Assembly (NCBI GenBank): GCA_030746555.1
Contig: JASLMK010000013.1
Location: 1-64,000, forward strand
Direction of reading: 5' to 3'
DNA from: Planctomycetota bacterium
GTDB lineage: Bacteria; Planctomycetota; UBA1135; GCA-002686595
DNA: 64,000 bases
Below, piece by piece: positions 23,884-34,400 of the stretch. Made by a program: the position numbers and the translations under genes. The first letter of the stretch is position 1, and every line of letters starts with the position of its first letter. The notes under the pieces were generated by a model. It did no database searches and was not told where the DNA came from. It worked only from the letters and a program-made list of their open reading frames with translations.

Positions 23884-26217
23884 TCACGGGAGCTCGATCT
23901 CGACCAGGGCGAGGTGCTCGAAGGGCGCGAGGTCGAAGGACACCCCCCCGCCGACACCGCGGCCCTCGAGGAGCGCGCCGCTGAGGAGGTCGCGGGCGCG
24001 GGCACCGCGGGGGGCGAGGACGCGAACGCCCTCGACGGGATCGGGCGGAGCGGAGGCCGAGCGGGTACCGCGGGTGTCCACCCAGTCGAACTCGTTCGCC
24101 AGCGCCAGGACACGGCGCGAGCCCTCGCCGTAGGGGACGACGTGCAGGGCGGCGGGTCCGCCCTCGACCTCGATCGCCCCCCGCCGCCGGTCGGGGCCCA
24201 AGGCGTCCAGGAACGCGCGGACTGCGCGGGGACGACCATCACTCGCGCACCAGTCCCACTCGACCCGATTGCAGATCACCAGCCCACCGTCGCGCGCGAA
24301 GCGGGCCACGGCCGCGCGCATGGCGGCGGAGAGGTCGGAGGAGGAGGGGAGGAACAGCACTTCGTAGCCCTCCAGGGCACCCTCGGCCAGGAGGTTGTCG
24401 CTCACCAGGCCAACGGGCAGGCGCGAGCGCATGAGGGCCTCGAAGGCGCCGACCAGGGGCCCCACGACCTCGCGCCAGGCTGCCGCGTCGTCGGGTGCGA
24501 GGCGTGCGAGGGCGCGTTCGGGGTGGTGCAGGGCGATCCGGCGCGTGGGCCGCAGGCCCGCCAGGGCGCTTCCTGAGCGCGCGCCGAGCTCGAGGGCGGC
24601 ACGGAAGGTCTTCTGGTCGGGAATCGTCGCCTCGGGGTGGTCGAGGTTGGCGACGCCGCCGTGGGCGATGACCCCGGCGGTGGCGGCGAGGGCCGCGCCC
24701 GAAGAGGCCAGGCGCGGGATCCACACGTGGGGCGGGCGGCCCTCGGCGGCGTCGCGGCACCAGCTCCAGCCCAGGGCCAGGCGCACATCGCGCGGCGGCG
24801 CAGCGAAGCCCGTGCGGGCCAGCAGGCTGTCGGTGCGCGCCGAGAGCCCCTTGTCGAACTCAGTCTTCACGCCGTCGGCCAGGCGCGGGAGGCGGCCGCT
24901 GGTGTGGCTGTCGAGGAGGTCGGGCGCTCGGTGGTTGCCGATCAACAGCACGACGTCTTCGCGTCGGGCGCGGATCGCGCGACGCCAGCGCAGGAAGGCG
25001 CGCTCGATGGTGACGTCGTTGAACTCGAGCAGCTTGCGATAGAGGGGATCGCGATCGTCGATCGTCTCCGGGTGGGGGAGACCGGTGGCCGCGGTGAAGC
25101 GCGTGCGGCAGGAGCCGCACCAGCACCCCGTCGGCGGCATGTGGACCTCGTCGAAGTACAGGCCGTCGGCGCCGCGCTCGACGAGCTCCAACAGGCGCGC
25201 CTGGACGTGCTCGACGTAGGGGGAGTTCAGGCACATCAGCGGGCGGCGGTTGCGCGTGTAGATGCGACCGGAGTCGTCGCGGGCGGCCCAGTCGGGATGC
25301 TGCGCCGCCACGCCGGTATCCTCGGTGTGTCGGTAGTAGGCGATGAGCCGCAGACCCGCGGCGTGGGCGCGGCCGATGATCCCTCGGGCCACGTCCTCAT
25401 CGGCGGCCCAGGGCTCGACCGGGCCGACCGCGCTCGGCCACCAAGCGCCCTCCCCCAGGGTCCGCAGGTGACGGACGAGAACCAGCGCGCCGAGCCCGCG
25501 TACGGAGCGCGCGGCGGTGCGGAAGGTCGCGCGCTCGCGCCAGCGCGGGGAGAGGCGCGTGTGGACACCGGCGCGCACGCGGTCGTACCAGGCGGGTGCG
25601 CGCAGACCGCTCACCTCGTCCAGCCAATTCGGGCGGTCGGGCGTGAGCTCGACGGCGATCGCCGCGAGCGTCTCGGCGGAGTGGGCAGGAGGAGCGGGCG
25701 GGGTCGCATGGGTCGGAGGCGCCTCCCCAGCGGTCAGCACCAGACAGTCCGGTCGCAGGGGGGCGGCGTGGATGACGAAGACGAGCTCGCCCGCGTCGAG
25801 CTCGGCGGAGTGCAGTCGGGCCCAACCCCAGGCTCCGCGGCCCTCCAAGGCCCCCGTCGGCGGGACCGTTACGGTCAGGGGCGGCGCTCCCTTCGGTCCC
25901 GCGTCGATCGACACCGCCGAGCGCGATGCGTAGCGCAGCCAGACGTGCCAGGCTCCCGGGCGGGGGACGGGCAGCGTGTAGGTGCAGCTCCCCTCGCCGC
26001 CGAACCGGATCAGACACTCGCGCCCGCTCGCCCAGCGGTCGTAGTGGACTCGAGCGAAGGCGGCGTTCGAGCTCTCCCGCACCCCCGGCGCCTCGGCCTC
26101 GACGACGACCTCCTCGCGCGCGAAGTCGGAGAGCGCGGCGGGGGAGGAGGCGAGCCACCCGGCCACGAGGCAGCCGCCGAGGAGCTGCGCGTGCCGCCTG
26201 TGCCTCGACGAGGGCAT
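23884..26217 (-). CDS. Secreted glycoside-hydrolase-like protein (GHL6-type barrel, 777 aa)
   Basis: A signal peptide (residues about 1-28) is followed by a beta-sandwich like a carbohydrate-binding domain (TYTLPVPRPGAWHVWLRYAS). A TIM barrel follows at about 200-540, of the hypothetical glycosyl hydrolase 6 kind. It has RLIAYYRHTEDT, GADGLYFDEVHMP with the likely acidic catalytic residues, and a WCGSCRTRF zinc- or disulfide-like loop. The C-terminal part resembles the beta-galactosidase trimerisation fold (YEVLFLPSSSDLS). It probably attacks an unknown polysaccharide outside the cytoplasm. I chose the ATG at 26217 rather than the GTG at 26223 because a TAGGCT hexamer ends immediately before that GTG. 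Confidence 0.68.
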   Translation of the reverse strand: MPSSRHRRHAQLLGGCLVAGWLASSPAALSDFAREEVVVEAEAPGVRESSNAAFARVHYDRWASGRECLIRFGGEGSCTYTLPVPRPGAWHVWLRYASRSAVSIDAGPKGAPPLTVTVPPTGALEGRGAWGWARLHSAELDAGELVFVIHAAPLRPDCLVLTAGEAPPTHATPPAPPAHSAETLAAIAVELTPDRPNWLDEVSGLRAPAWYDRVRAGVHTRLSPRWRERATFRTAARSVRGLGALVLVRHLRTLGEGAWWPSAVGPVEPWAADEDVARGIIGRAHAAGLRLIAYYRHTEDTGVAAQHPDWAARDDSGRIYTRNRRPLMCLNSPYVEHVQARLLELVERGADGLYFDEVHMPPTGCWCGSCRTRFTAATGLPHPETIDDRDPLYRKLLEFNDVTIERAFLRWRRAIRARREDVVLLIGNHRAPDLLDSHTSGRLPRLADGVKTEFDKGLSARTDSLLARTGFAAPPRDVRLALGWSWCRDAAEGRPPHVWIPRLASSGAALAATAGVIAHGGVANLDHPEATIPDQKTFRAALELGARSGSALAGLRPTRRIALHHPERALARLAPDDAAAWREVVGPLVGAFEALMRSRLPVGLVSDNLLAEGALEGYEVLFLPSSSDLSAAMRAAVARFARDGGLVICNRVEWDWCASDGRPRAVRAFLDALGPDRRRGAIEVEGGPAALHVVPYGEGSRRVLALANEFDWVDTRGTRSASAPPDPVEGVRVLAPRGARARDLLSGALLEGRGVGGGVSFDLAPFEHLALVEIELP

Positions 26218-26223
26218 GGGCAC

Positions 26224-26229
26224 AGCCTA
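26224..26229 (-). promoter_or_regulatory. -10-like hexamer TAGGCT before the glycoside-hydrolase-like gene
   Basis: On the minus strand TAGGCT ends 6 bases before the ATG at 26217. It overlaps by two bases the palindromic repeat at 26228-26239. This spacing implies a leaderless or nearly leaderless transcript. Confidence 0.4.
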
Positions 26230-26239
26230 ACCCGGGCTA
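26228..26239. repeat. 12-base motif TAACCCGGGCTA, copy 1
   Basis: This near-palindromic 12-mer supplies the TAG stop of the sulfatase-fold gene (26237-26239, minus strand). An exact inverted copy lies at 52844-52855, and a one-base variant lies at 42659-42670 where it also supplies a TAG stop. Confidence 0.5.
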
Positions 26240-28165
26240 GCAGTCGGGCTGGCCGGGAACGCGGCCGCTGGCGGGGCCGAGGCGCTTGGTTTCGCACTCC
26301 CGCCGCAGGAGCTTGCGCAGACGGTTGGCGTGCTCTGAGTAGTGGGGGTTGAGGATCAGATTGCGCAGCTCCATGGGATCCTCGGTGAGGTCGTACATCT
26401 CGTACTCGTCGGCCAGGGGCTCGAGCTTGACGTGATGGATGGCCTCGGAGGAGTGCGAGCCCTCGACCTCGGGCGGGTCGTCGACCTCCAGGGTCACGTC
26501 GCGCCGCGGGTGCGGCGGGCAGTGTTCGTCCTCGGGGTGCGTCCAGTAGCGCGGGCTGTCGAAGTAGCGCGAGAGCTTCCACAACCGCAGCCCGTCACCG
26601 AAGTCCGCCTCGACGATGACCGTCTCGATGTGGGAGGGCTGCACGATCGCGTTGTGCTCGACGCCGAGGAAATTGTGACGGTCGAGACCCCTGCTCGGAT
26701 CGTCGTCGGTCATGAAGTAGATCGGATCGCGCACATCGGCGGGGTCGCTCTCGCCGCTGACGACGCCGGAGAGATCGCGCCCCACGGGCAGGACCGCGTC
26801 GCTCTGTCCGTGAGCAGTCCAGTCCAACAGCTCCTCTGGAGTCTGGCCGGCCATCCCCAAGAGCGTCGGGAGCACGTCGACGTGGCTGGTGACCGCGTCC
26901 ACCTGCCGTCCATCGGTTCCGCCGGCGGGGCGGATCACGAGCGGGACGCGGATCGACTCGTCGTAGGCGGTGTACCACTTCTGGTGCATGTGGCCGTGGG
27001 CGCCGAGCAGCGTTCCGTGGGACGAGGTGAAGACGACGATCGTGTCGTCGGCCGCGGGCGACTCCTCGAGGGCGTCGAGAACGCGGCCCATCTGCACGTC
27101 CACGTTCTTGTGGAGTTGGTAGTACAGGCGGAAGTAGTACTCCTGCGCGTCGTCGGGATGCAGGAAGCCGGCGTAGGCGTCGCGGAACGACCACTGCACC
27201 GACGGTTTGGTCAGCAGCCGCTCGCGGTTGGAGTGGCGGAACATCGGCGCGAACAGCTGGCGCGGTCCGGGCACGTCAGGGTCGATGTCGAAGTGGATTC
27301 CGGTGCTGCCGCCGTTTCGGCCGTGGCCCACCCAGCGACCGAAGAGAGCGATGTCGCCGGGGTTGACGAAGGAGCAGACTACGATCCAGGGGCTGAGGGC
27401 GGGATTGCCCGCGAGCTGGTCGACGAGGGATATCGTCTGGTCGGCGAACTTCTCGTCCCGCCCCTGTCCGCCGGGAGCTACCGACGAACCGGTGTCGAGG
27501 GCGCTGGAGGTGTGCGCGTCTGGGCCGATCCATCCACGGAACCCGTGGCCGTGGAGGCGGTCCGCTTCGTTGTAGAGCTCGCGTCGATCGGGATCCTCGA
27601 ACCCCTGACCGTCGTAGCTCGTGATCGGCAGGTGCGTGCCGGGCGTGTAGATCGTCGCGTTGGAGGCGCTCCAGCGACCGCGGAAGAAGGTGCGGTATCC
27701 CGCGGAACGGAAGTAGTCGCCGAACGTCGGGACCGTGTCGGGATCGAGACCGAAGGCGGAGGGGTCGAAGGGGTCCTTGGCCGCCCCGATCGTCTGGCTG
27801 ACCCCGTGCAGGGAAGGGTAGTGGCCGGTGTACAACGAGGTCCGGCTGGCCTCGGTCCCGACCGAGGCGGCGTAGTGGCGGGTGAACTCGACTCCGCTCT
27901 CTCGGAGAGCCGTCTGGGTCGCAAGCGCCGTCTCGCGCCATGCGCTCAAGGGGTCAGCCTCGTAGACCGTCGGGTAGCGCATCTCGTCCACCACGAAGAC
28001 CAGGATGTTGGGGGCGGCGCCCAGGGCTTGGTTCCCCGGACGCATCCGCTCCCCCAGCGGCTCGCGCCGATCGTGCACGCCCATGCCCGCCAGACCGGCG
28101 GCGGCGGTTCCCTTCAGGAATCGTCTGCGAGAACTGCGCGGCGGGTTGACTCCTCTGGCGGCCAT
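26237..28165 (-). CDS. Tat-exported sulfatase-fold protein with altered active site (642 aa)
   Basis: The ATG at 28165 places a twin-arginine signal near the N-terminus (SSRRRFLKGTAAAG, residues 11-24), which decides the start over ATGs further upstream. The rest is an alkaline phosphatase/sulfatase superfamily protein: ILVFVVDEMRYP, RTSLYTGHYPSLHG, HQKWYTAYDESIRVPLVI. The sulfatase nucleophile motif C/S-x-P-S-R is TEASR here (Thr104 in place of Cys), so formylglycine cannot form. The metal-binding SDHG is SSHG, and the first DD pair is DE. It therefore may be a phosphoester hydrolase or transferase using Thr, or be inactive. The product should sit in the periplasm or on the surface. Confidence 0.72.
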   Translation of the reverse strand: MAARGVNPPRSSRRRFLKGTAAAGLAGMGVHDRREPLGERMRPGNQALGAAPNILVFVVDEMRYPTVYEADPLSAWRETALATQTALRESGVEFTRHYAASVGTEASRTSLYTGHYPSLHGVSQTIGAAKDPFDPSAFGLDPDTVPTFGDYFRSAGYRTFFRGRWSASNATIYTPGTHLPITSYDGQGFEDPDRRELYNEADRLHGHGFRGWIGPDAHTSSALDTGSSVAPGGQGRDEKFADQTISLVDQLAGNPALSPWIVVCSFVNPGDIALFGRWVGHGRNGGSTGIHFDIDPDVPGPRQLFAPMFRHSNRERLLTKPSVQWSFRDAYAGFLHPDDAQEYYFRLYYQLHKNVDVQMGRVLDALEESPAADDTIVVFTSSHGTLLGAHGHMHQKWYTAYDESIRVPLVIRPAGGTDGRQVDAVTSHVDVLPTLLGMAGQTPEELLDWTAHGQSDAVLPVGRDLSGVVSGESDPADVRDPIYFMTDDDPSRGLDRHNFLGVEHNAIVQPSHIETVIVEADFGDGLRLWKLSRYFDSPRYWTHPEDEHCPPHPRRDVTLEVDDPPEVEGSHSSEAIHHVKLEPLADEYEMYDLTEDPMELRNLILNPHYSEHANRLRKLLRRECETKRLGPASGRVPGQPDC

Positions 28166-28482
28166 GAGTGGATCGGGCGGCATCCGGCCGGTCGCCGCCA
28201 CCTCCTCGGGATCCCTTGAGAGCCGGACCCCAGCGAGCGTGGCATCGACCGACAGCGTTTCGCTGGTGATATCGGACCCCAGCCTGGGGAAACCCGCCAT
28301 GGCCCATTTGGTGAATCCGATTCGTTGCCGTGATCGAGGTAGATCCGGGCTTCTAAATAAAAAGCAGGATCCTATGCGTGGGGCGGGCTCGCAGACCCCC
28401 TGGGAACCCCATGCGGGCCATTCGCGGGGGTTCCTCAAGGCCCCGGGCCCGACGGTCGACCTCAAGGATCGCGCCTGTGCCG
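28166..28482. other. Divergent intergenic region before the giant gene (317 bases)
   Basis: This lies between the minus-strand sulfatase-fold gene and the plus-strand giant gene. It contains an AT-rich patch at 28351-28363 (CTAAATAAAAAG), the most AT-rich stretch nearby, and a minus-strand TAGGAT hexamer at 28374-28369. That hexamer could start a transcript for the sulfatase-fold gene with a leader of about 200 bases. Both flanking frames extend open into it but show no protein-like conservation there. Confidence 0.45.
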
Positions 28483-31400
28483 ATGGAGATCCCGCCCCAC
28501 CCCTCCCGCCGCCCCGGCTCGCGGGCCAAGCCCCCCCCGCCGTGGGGGGCCGCGTTCGCGTGTGCCCTGTGGTTGGCTTGTGCCGCCCTCCCGCTGGGAG
28601 GTCGTCCGACGGTCCGCGAGCCGGGGCGGCTCCCGGTCAGCGTACGGGCCGCCGACGACCTCGAGGAGGTGCTGGCGGACTTGGATCACGTCGCCGAGAA
28701 GCGCTGGCGCCCGGCGGTGATTGCGCTCCACAGCATCGCCACCGAGGCCGCAGCCGGCGAGGACCCTCACCGGAGTCGGCGCATCGCGGCGGGCCTGATC
28801 GGGATGTTCGATCACCCCTCGCGGGCCGGAGACGGCGCGGTGGCCCATGCCTGTTGGGCCTTGGCCGCCCTGGGCGAGGCGGCGGTCGGGGCACTCGAGG
28901 AGGCATCGCGCGATCCGCGCCCGCGCGTCCGCTCGGGTGCGCTGCGCGCCCTCTCGCGGATCGATCACCCCCAGCGCCTGGCGATGCTGGGGCGCATGGC
29001 TCACGACCCGGACGGGCGAGTGCGGCGCGCGGCGCGCAAGGCCCTGAGTGTCTTGCCGCCGGAGGAGGTCGCCGAGTGTTCCGCGGTTCCGGCGCTCGTG
29101 CGCGATTCCGCCCTGGTGCGAATGGCGGTCGCCCGTGATCCGCGCACTCCCGCGCACGCCGCGCGCGCATGGGCGCAAGAGGGCATCGGGCTCAACGCCC
29201 TGGGGCTGGTTCTCTCGCCGACCGACCCCGAGGTCAACATCGTCTGGGAGTCCCTCGCCCACGACAGTGCGCTCGCCCGTCACCAGAGCCGGCGCGCCCT
29301 GATTGCGATCTACGGTGAAGGCGTCAGCGAGCCCGTCCTGGAAGCTCTCGACGAGGGAGCGTGGCAAGCGTGGCGTACCAACGGTTCCGCGCTGTTCGAC
29401 GAGGCCGCGCCCTTGGCCGCCCAGGAGTACGAGACCACTTCCGACATCGCGCGCTTGGGGCGCTCCCTCCTCACCAAGACCAGCGGCCTGGACCTGGTGG
29501 CGGGGACAGTCTGGCGCGGCCTGACGGGTCTCGAACGGATTGAGGACAACCTGCGCCAGACGAGGGAGCGGCATGAGCTCGACGCTGCCGTGCGCGAGGG
29601 CCGGGCCGCCGAGCTGGGGGAGGTTGCCGACTACGAGGGACTCCTCGGTGAGGTCGGCAGGTACTTCGAGCCGAGCCTCCTACCCAGTCTCTTCCGCGGG
29701 GAGTTCGGATCGACCGCTGCACCCGCCGGGGCGGTGGACGACGTCCTCGTGTTCACGCCGCAAGCCCGCATCGCCCAGGACTGGCACGTCTACGCCGGGT
29801 TCGGGGAGGGGCGCGGCCTGGTCGGCGCGGGGATCGAGTACCGGCCTTCGCCCACGGCGGGCAAGCGCATCCTCGTCTCGCGCGTGGCTCCCTTCGGCTC
29901 GGCGCCCACGCCTGCGCAAAGCGGCGGATTCGAACGCGCCTGGGACGTCTTCCTGCCCCTGGCCGAGGTCGGCGCCTTCTGGGCCAGCGGAGCCGGTGTC
30001 GTCGACGGCCTGTGGGCCTTCGCGGGCGTCGACGCCGCCAAGTCCGCGACCAACGCCCTCGAACGCGAACGCTACGGCGGTCTTCCGCGGCTCGCCCCGC
30101 CGCCGGGCGTCGATGCGAGCCGCCGCGGCAAGCTCGCCTCCGTGCTCGCCAGTCTCGCGGTCGGCGAGCGACGCGCCGTGATCGACGCCCTCGTCCCCGA
30201 CGAAGCGCAAGTGCAGCTTTGGCCCCTGGCCGCGGTCGCCTGGTACGACCGGGAGCGCATCGACACCACGCGCGCAGCATTCGTGGACATCCTCGGTGTG
30301 GATCCCTACGCCGGCGAAGACGCCGTCCACCCCGCCTGGGAGGTAACCCTCGCGGAGCTGGCCGAGGCGGGTCTGACGCCGCCCCAAGTGCGCGCGCGCC
30401 TGTTCTGGGAGAGCCCCGACTACCACGCCGAGCTCACCCGCACCGGCGACTGGGACGTGCTCGTCAACCGCGTGCACCTGCACTCCGAGACCGCGCCCGT
30501 GCGCACGTCGGCGATCTCGATCGACCGCCGGCTGGCGATGACCTTCCATCCCTTCGCCGACCTCTCTGGGGCGGAGGCCTCCTTCGCGCGGCGTCTGTTC
30601 GAGAACGCCGTCGGGACCGACCGGGTCTTCCCCAACACCTTCGGCGGCGTGACCCAGCACTTCGTGAACGAGCCCGGGGCGGCCGGCCGGAGGCAGGCGC
30701 GGCGCGTGCGGCTCGACGCCCTGGCGGCGGATGGAACGGGCCTGTCGGTCGTCGAGACGCCCGCCGGCCGCGAGCTGTGGTGGACTGCCCAGGGGCAGGA
30801 GCGTGCCGAGCTCGAGCGCTTCGTGATCGTCGCCGGTCTCATGGAGCGCATCGAGACCTTCCGCCGCGTGGAGGGGGAGGGGGGCGGCGAGAGCGGCTAC
30901 CGGCTCGTGGCACGCAGGGAGCGGGCGGGCCGGCGGACATCGTTCGAGTACGAGACCGCTCAGGGCAGTGGGCGTGCGATCGTCACCGAGCGCACCTTCG
31001 CCGCTCCCGCGCTCTTCGCGCCCGGAACGGAGGAGGGGGCGCTCCTCGCCCGGCGCGTGACGCACCTGCGGGACGCGGAGGCGCTCACCGTCGTCGAGGT
31101 CGACGCCGTCACACCGACCAACTCCGGGCGGGTGCTCCTCGCGGCGGCGGATGCGCGCGGGCGGCCGAGCGCGGCCTACCGGGGCATCGGACCCGAGCGG
31201 GCGGCGATCGACGGACCGCTGCCCGGGCGCCGCTTCCTCTACCTGCCGACGGAAGACGGAACCAAGCGGCAAGTGGAGGTGCGCCTGGACGGCGAGGGAC
31301 GCCTGACGGGGGTGAGGACCAACGACTTCGTCGGCGAGGAGATCTACACCCACGTCTGGAGCGACGCGTACGAACCCCAGGACGTCGGCCGCACCTACCT

Positions 31401-34400
31401 GGCTCTGGCTGAGGCGCCGGGGGAGCCGCGGGAGCGCTTCGACGGGCGAGTCACGGCCACCGACCGCCACGCCGGCGGCGTAGAACCGGAGGTGACTTTC
31501 GAGTACAGGCCGCTGACCGAACGCACGACTCTGGAGCGGGAGGGCCGCACGATGGAGGTCTCGGTGCCTTCGGGGACGCGGGAGGTGATCTCCACGCCCC
31601 GCCAGGGGGCCGCGGCGCGCAGCTCGGTCTCCAGCCTCAGCTTCGACCGCTCCTTCATGGAGGATGCGGGGCTGCGCGACCGCATCGGGCGCCTGTTGGG
31701 GGTTCCCGAACTCCTCGAGCCGCGCGATGGGTTCGATCGCTGGCGCATCGAGACGGTCTACGCCGAGGTCGTGCTCCTGCGTAGCGAACTCGGCCTCGAC
31801 CTCGACGGGGGCCAGGACGAGCGCATCTGGCGGGCCCTGGAGGCTGTGCGCAGGCCCGGCGACGAGCTGCTCGCGCTCCTGCCGCTCAGCGATGAGACGG
31901 CGGCGACCGCGCGGGTCAGCCTCTACTCCCGGCTCCTGCGCCAGATCCTCAAGACGGGCGAGGTCAAGCAGGGAGTCGGCCCACGGCTCTCGGAGAGCTG
32001 GTTGGAGGCGGTGGCCGAGGACCTGCACGAGGAGGCGGTCGCCGGAGTGGAGAGCTTGCCCGCGATCCTGGCCTTCCTCGGCGAGTTGGAGAGCCCCGAG
32101 CTCTTCGAACCCGACGGTGAGATCGACCTCGAGGAGCGCTCCCACGTGTTCGCCGTGCTGTCGTGGACGCGGTTCCTCTTGCGCACAGGTCACGACGGGC
32201 GCAATCGCCTGGTCGTGCGCGCCACGCCGACCGACCCGGAGACGATGGCGAGCATCCTCACGGCTGCGGGGGGCATCCGGCGCCGCTCCCGGGCGGAGTT
32301 CGGCGAGCGCTACCCCGAGGCGGAGACGGGGGTCGACGACCGGTCCCTGGCTCAGTTGCTGTTCTGGGCCGAGCGCTACGCCGCCGAGCCACAGCCGATG
32401 CCGCGCCTGGAGGACATCAAGCTGGCCAATCCTCTCGGCGCGCCGCGCGAGGTGCTGCGCGTCTCGCGGGAGGCCTTCGGACCCAACGCCGAGACCTTCG
32501 GCCGGACCCTCTCGGGCCTGGTCGCCTACGCGGAATTCTGGGACCTCCTCGAGGGCCGCGAGCAGCCGGTTGCCTACGCCACCTTCCTGGAGGAGGCCGC
32601 GCGCTGGACCGACATCCAGGAGCGCAAGGGGCACGAGGGCGAGAGCCTGCGAGCGCTGTTGGAGGAGACGCGCCTGCTCGCGGAAGCTCGGACACCGGCC
32701 GACGCGCTCGTCGCCCTCGAACGGACACGCTCCGACTACGACGCCTTCCGGATCCGGGCGTTCCTCTCCAAGGTGGCCGTCATCGGCGGTGGGAGCGCCC
32801 TGGCCATGGGGCTCTTGGCGCTCGTCTTGCGCCTCGCCGCGCCCAGGCGGGCCAAGACCCAGAAGCGGGCGGACCCGGAGGAATCTCCCGCCCTCGCCGG
32901 TGATGTGCGCGAGCCCACGCCGGGTGGAGAGATCCTGACCGCGCGCTGGTACCGCGAGCACGTCGCCTGGCTGGAGTCCCTGTTCTTCTTCCTGCCCTTC
33001 CTCGCCGTCGCTTTCGGCAACGGCAAGTTCGGTGCCGACGCCGCTCTCCTGGCGCTCGCCGCCTACCCGGGCTTGTTCCTGCTCGGGCACGCCTTGGCGC
33101 GGCTGGGCGGGAACCGCGCGATCCTGCACGCGCCGGTTCACGCACTGACCGCGGCCAAGGCGGGCGTGGCCGCCCTCGGGGCGCTCGTCGCCGCCGCGGG
33201 CTTCTCTCCGACCAACCCCTGGCTCGTGTGTGGCCTGACCGTCCTCGTGGCCGGAATCGCCGCCTGGCACGCCGCGATCCAGCGCCGGTGCGTGGCGGCG
33301 GACAACGCCGCGGCGGCGGAGACCCCCTCGGCCGCGGAGGTCGTCTCGGTCCCCGATCGCCCACCGACGACAGCCACCTTGGTAGCGGCGGCCGAAGCCT
33401 TGGCCGCCGCCGCCGGCCGCTTTGGCGCAGCGCAGCGCGCCTGCCTCTTCGCCCTCGAGTCCCTCCGCGCCGAGGGCGTCCGCTCGGCGGGCGCCGAGCG
33501 CCTGACCATCGTCGGCTGGCGCGGCGGCAACTACCTGTGGATGAGCCTGGGGCTGGCCATCGCCGCTTTCCAGGCCGGGGCGGCGTGGCGCTACGGGTTC
33601 ACCCCCGGCTACGGCCCGACGATCACGCTCCTGGGTGTGCTCTGCTTCCTGCAGGGAGCGCTGGGGCCGGTGCCGATCCGTCCCTCCCGTGCCGCCGAGG
33701 GCCGCGGTTTCTACGGCCTGCGGATGCTGCTGGACGCCTCGCCCCCTGGGCGCTGGTTGCGCCGCCGCCGCCAGCGTCGGGTGGTCGCGGATCTGAGGAC
33801 CGCCGCGGCCGAGCTGGAGAGCGACCTCGGCCGCATCCGAGCAGAGCACGGCATCCCCGTGGAGACTTGGGAGCGGCTCACCCGAATCTGGACCCAGGCG
33901 GCCTTCGGTGCGCCGGCGGAGGGCGTGCGCGTGGAAGTGACTCAGGTGAGTCTGCAAGCTCACCTCCGTCTCGTGCAGGACTGGCTGGAGTTTTTGGCGA
34001 CGTTCGAGGGCCGAAGCTACACGGCGTTCGCGCGCACCCACTACCCCTACTACGACCCGCAGTACCACGATCCGATCCTGTTCGTTTCGGGGCCGAGCTT
34101 CTGCGTACTCCGCCACGAGCAGCGAGATGGTCCGATCCTTCTACCGGGCGGTCCGCAGCACTGGCTGAAGCGCGGCTTCGAGCTGCCGGGCGAGGAGGAC
34201 GCCTCACGGTTCAACGGTCCGGCGGCCTATCGCCACGCCCTACACCCCGCGCCGCTCTTCAACCTGGTCTACTACGCCGACGCCGTCGCGGATCGGATGC
34301 GGGAGGTGGCCGACTTCATGGCCGGGCGCATCTACCCGGCCAACGTCGAGCGCTGCGTGCGCGAGTACCACCGGCGCTACCTGCGCGCGCGCGCCGGAGC

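Noticed and set aside
28166-28465. Longer N-terminus of the sulfatase-fold protein
   Set aside because: It would bury the twin-arginine signal about 110 residues into the protein; the ATG at 28165 places it correctly.
28378-28482. Earlier start of the giant gene at 28378
   Set aside because: The extra 35 codons are Arg/Pro/Ser-rich leader sequence before the signal-like helix; the ATG at 28483 gives a normal N-terminus.
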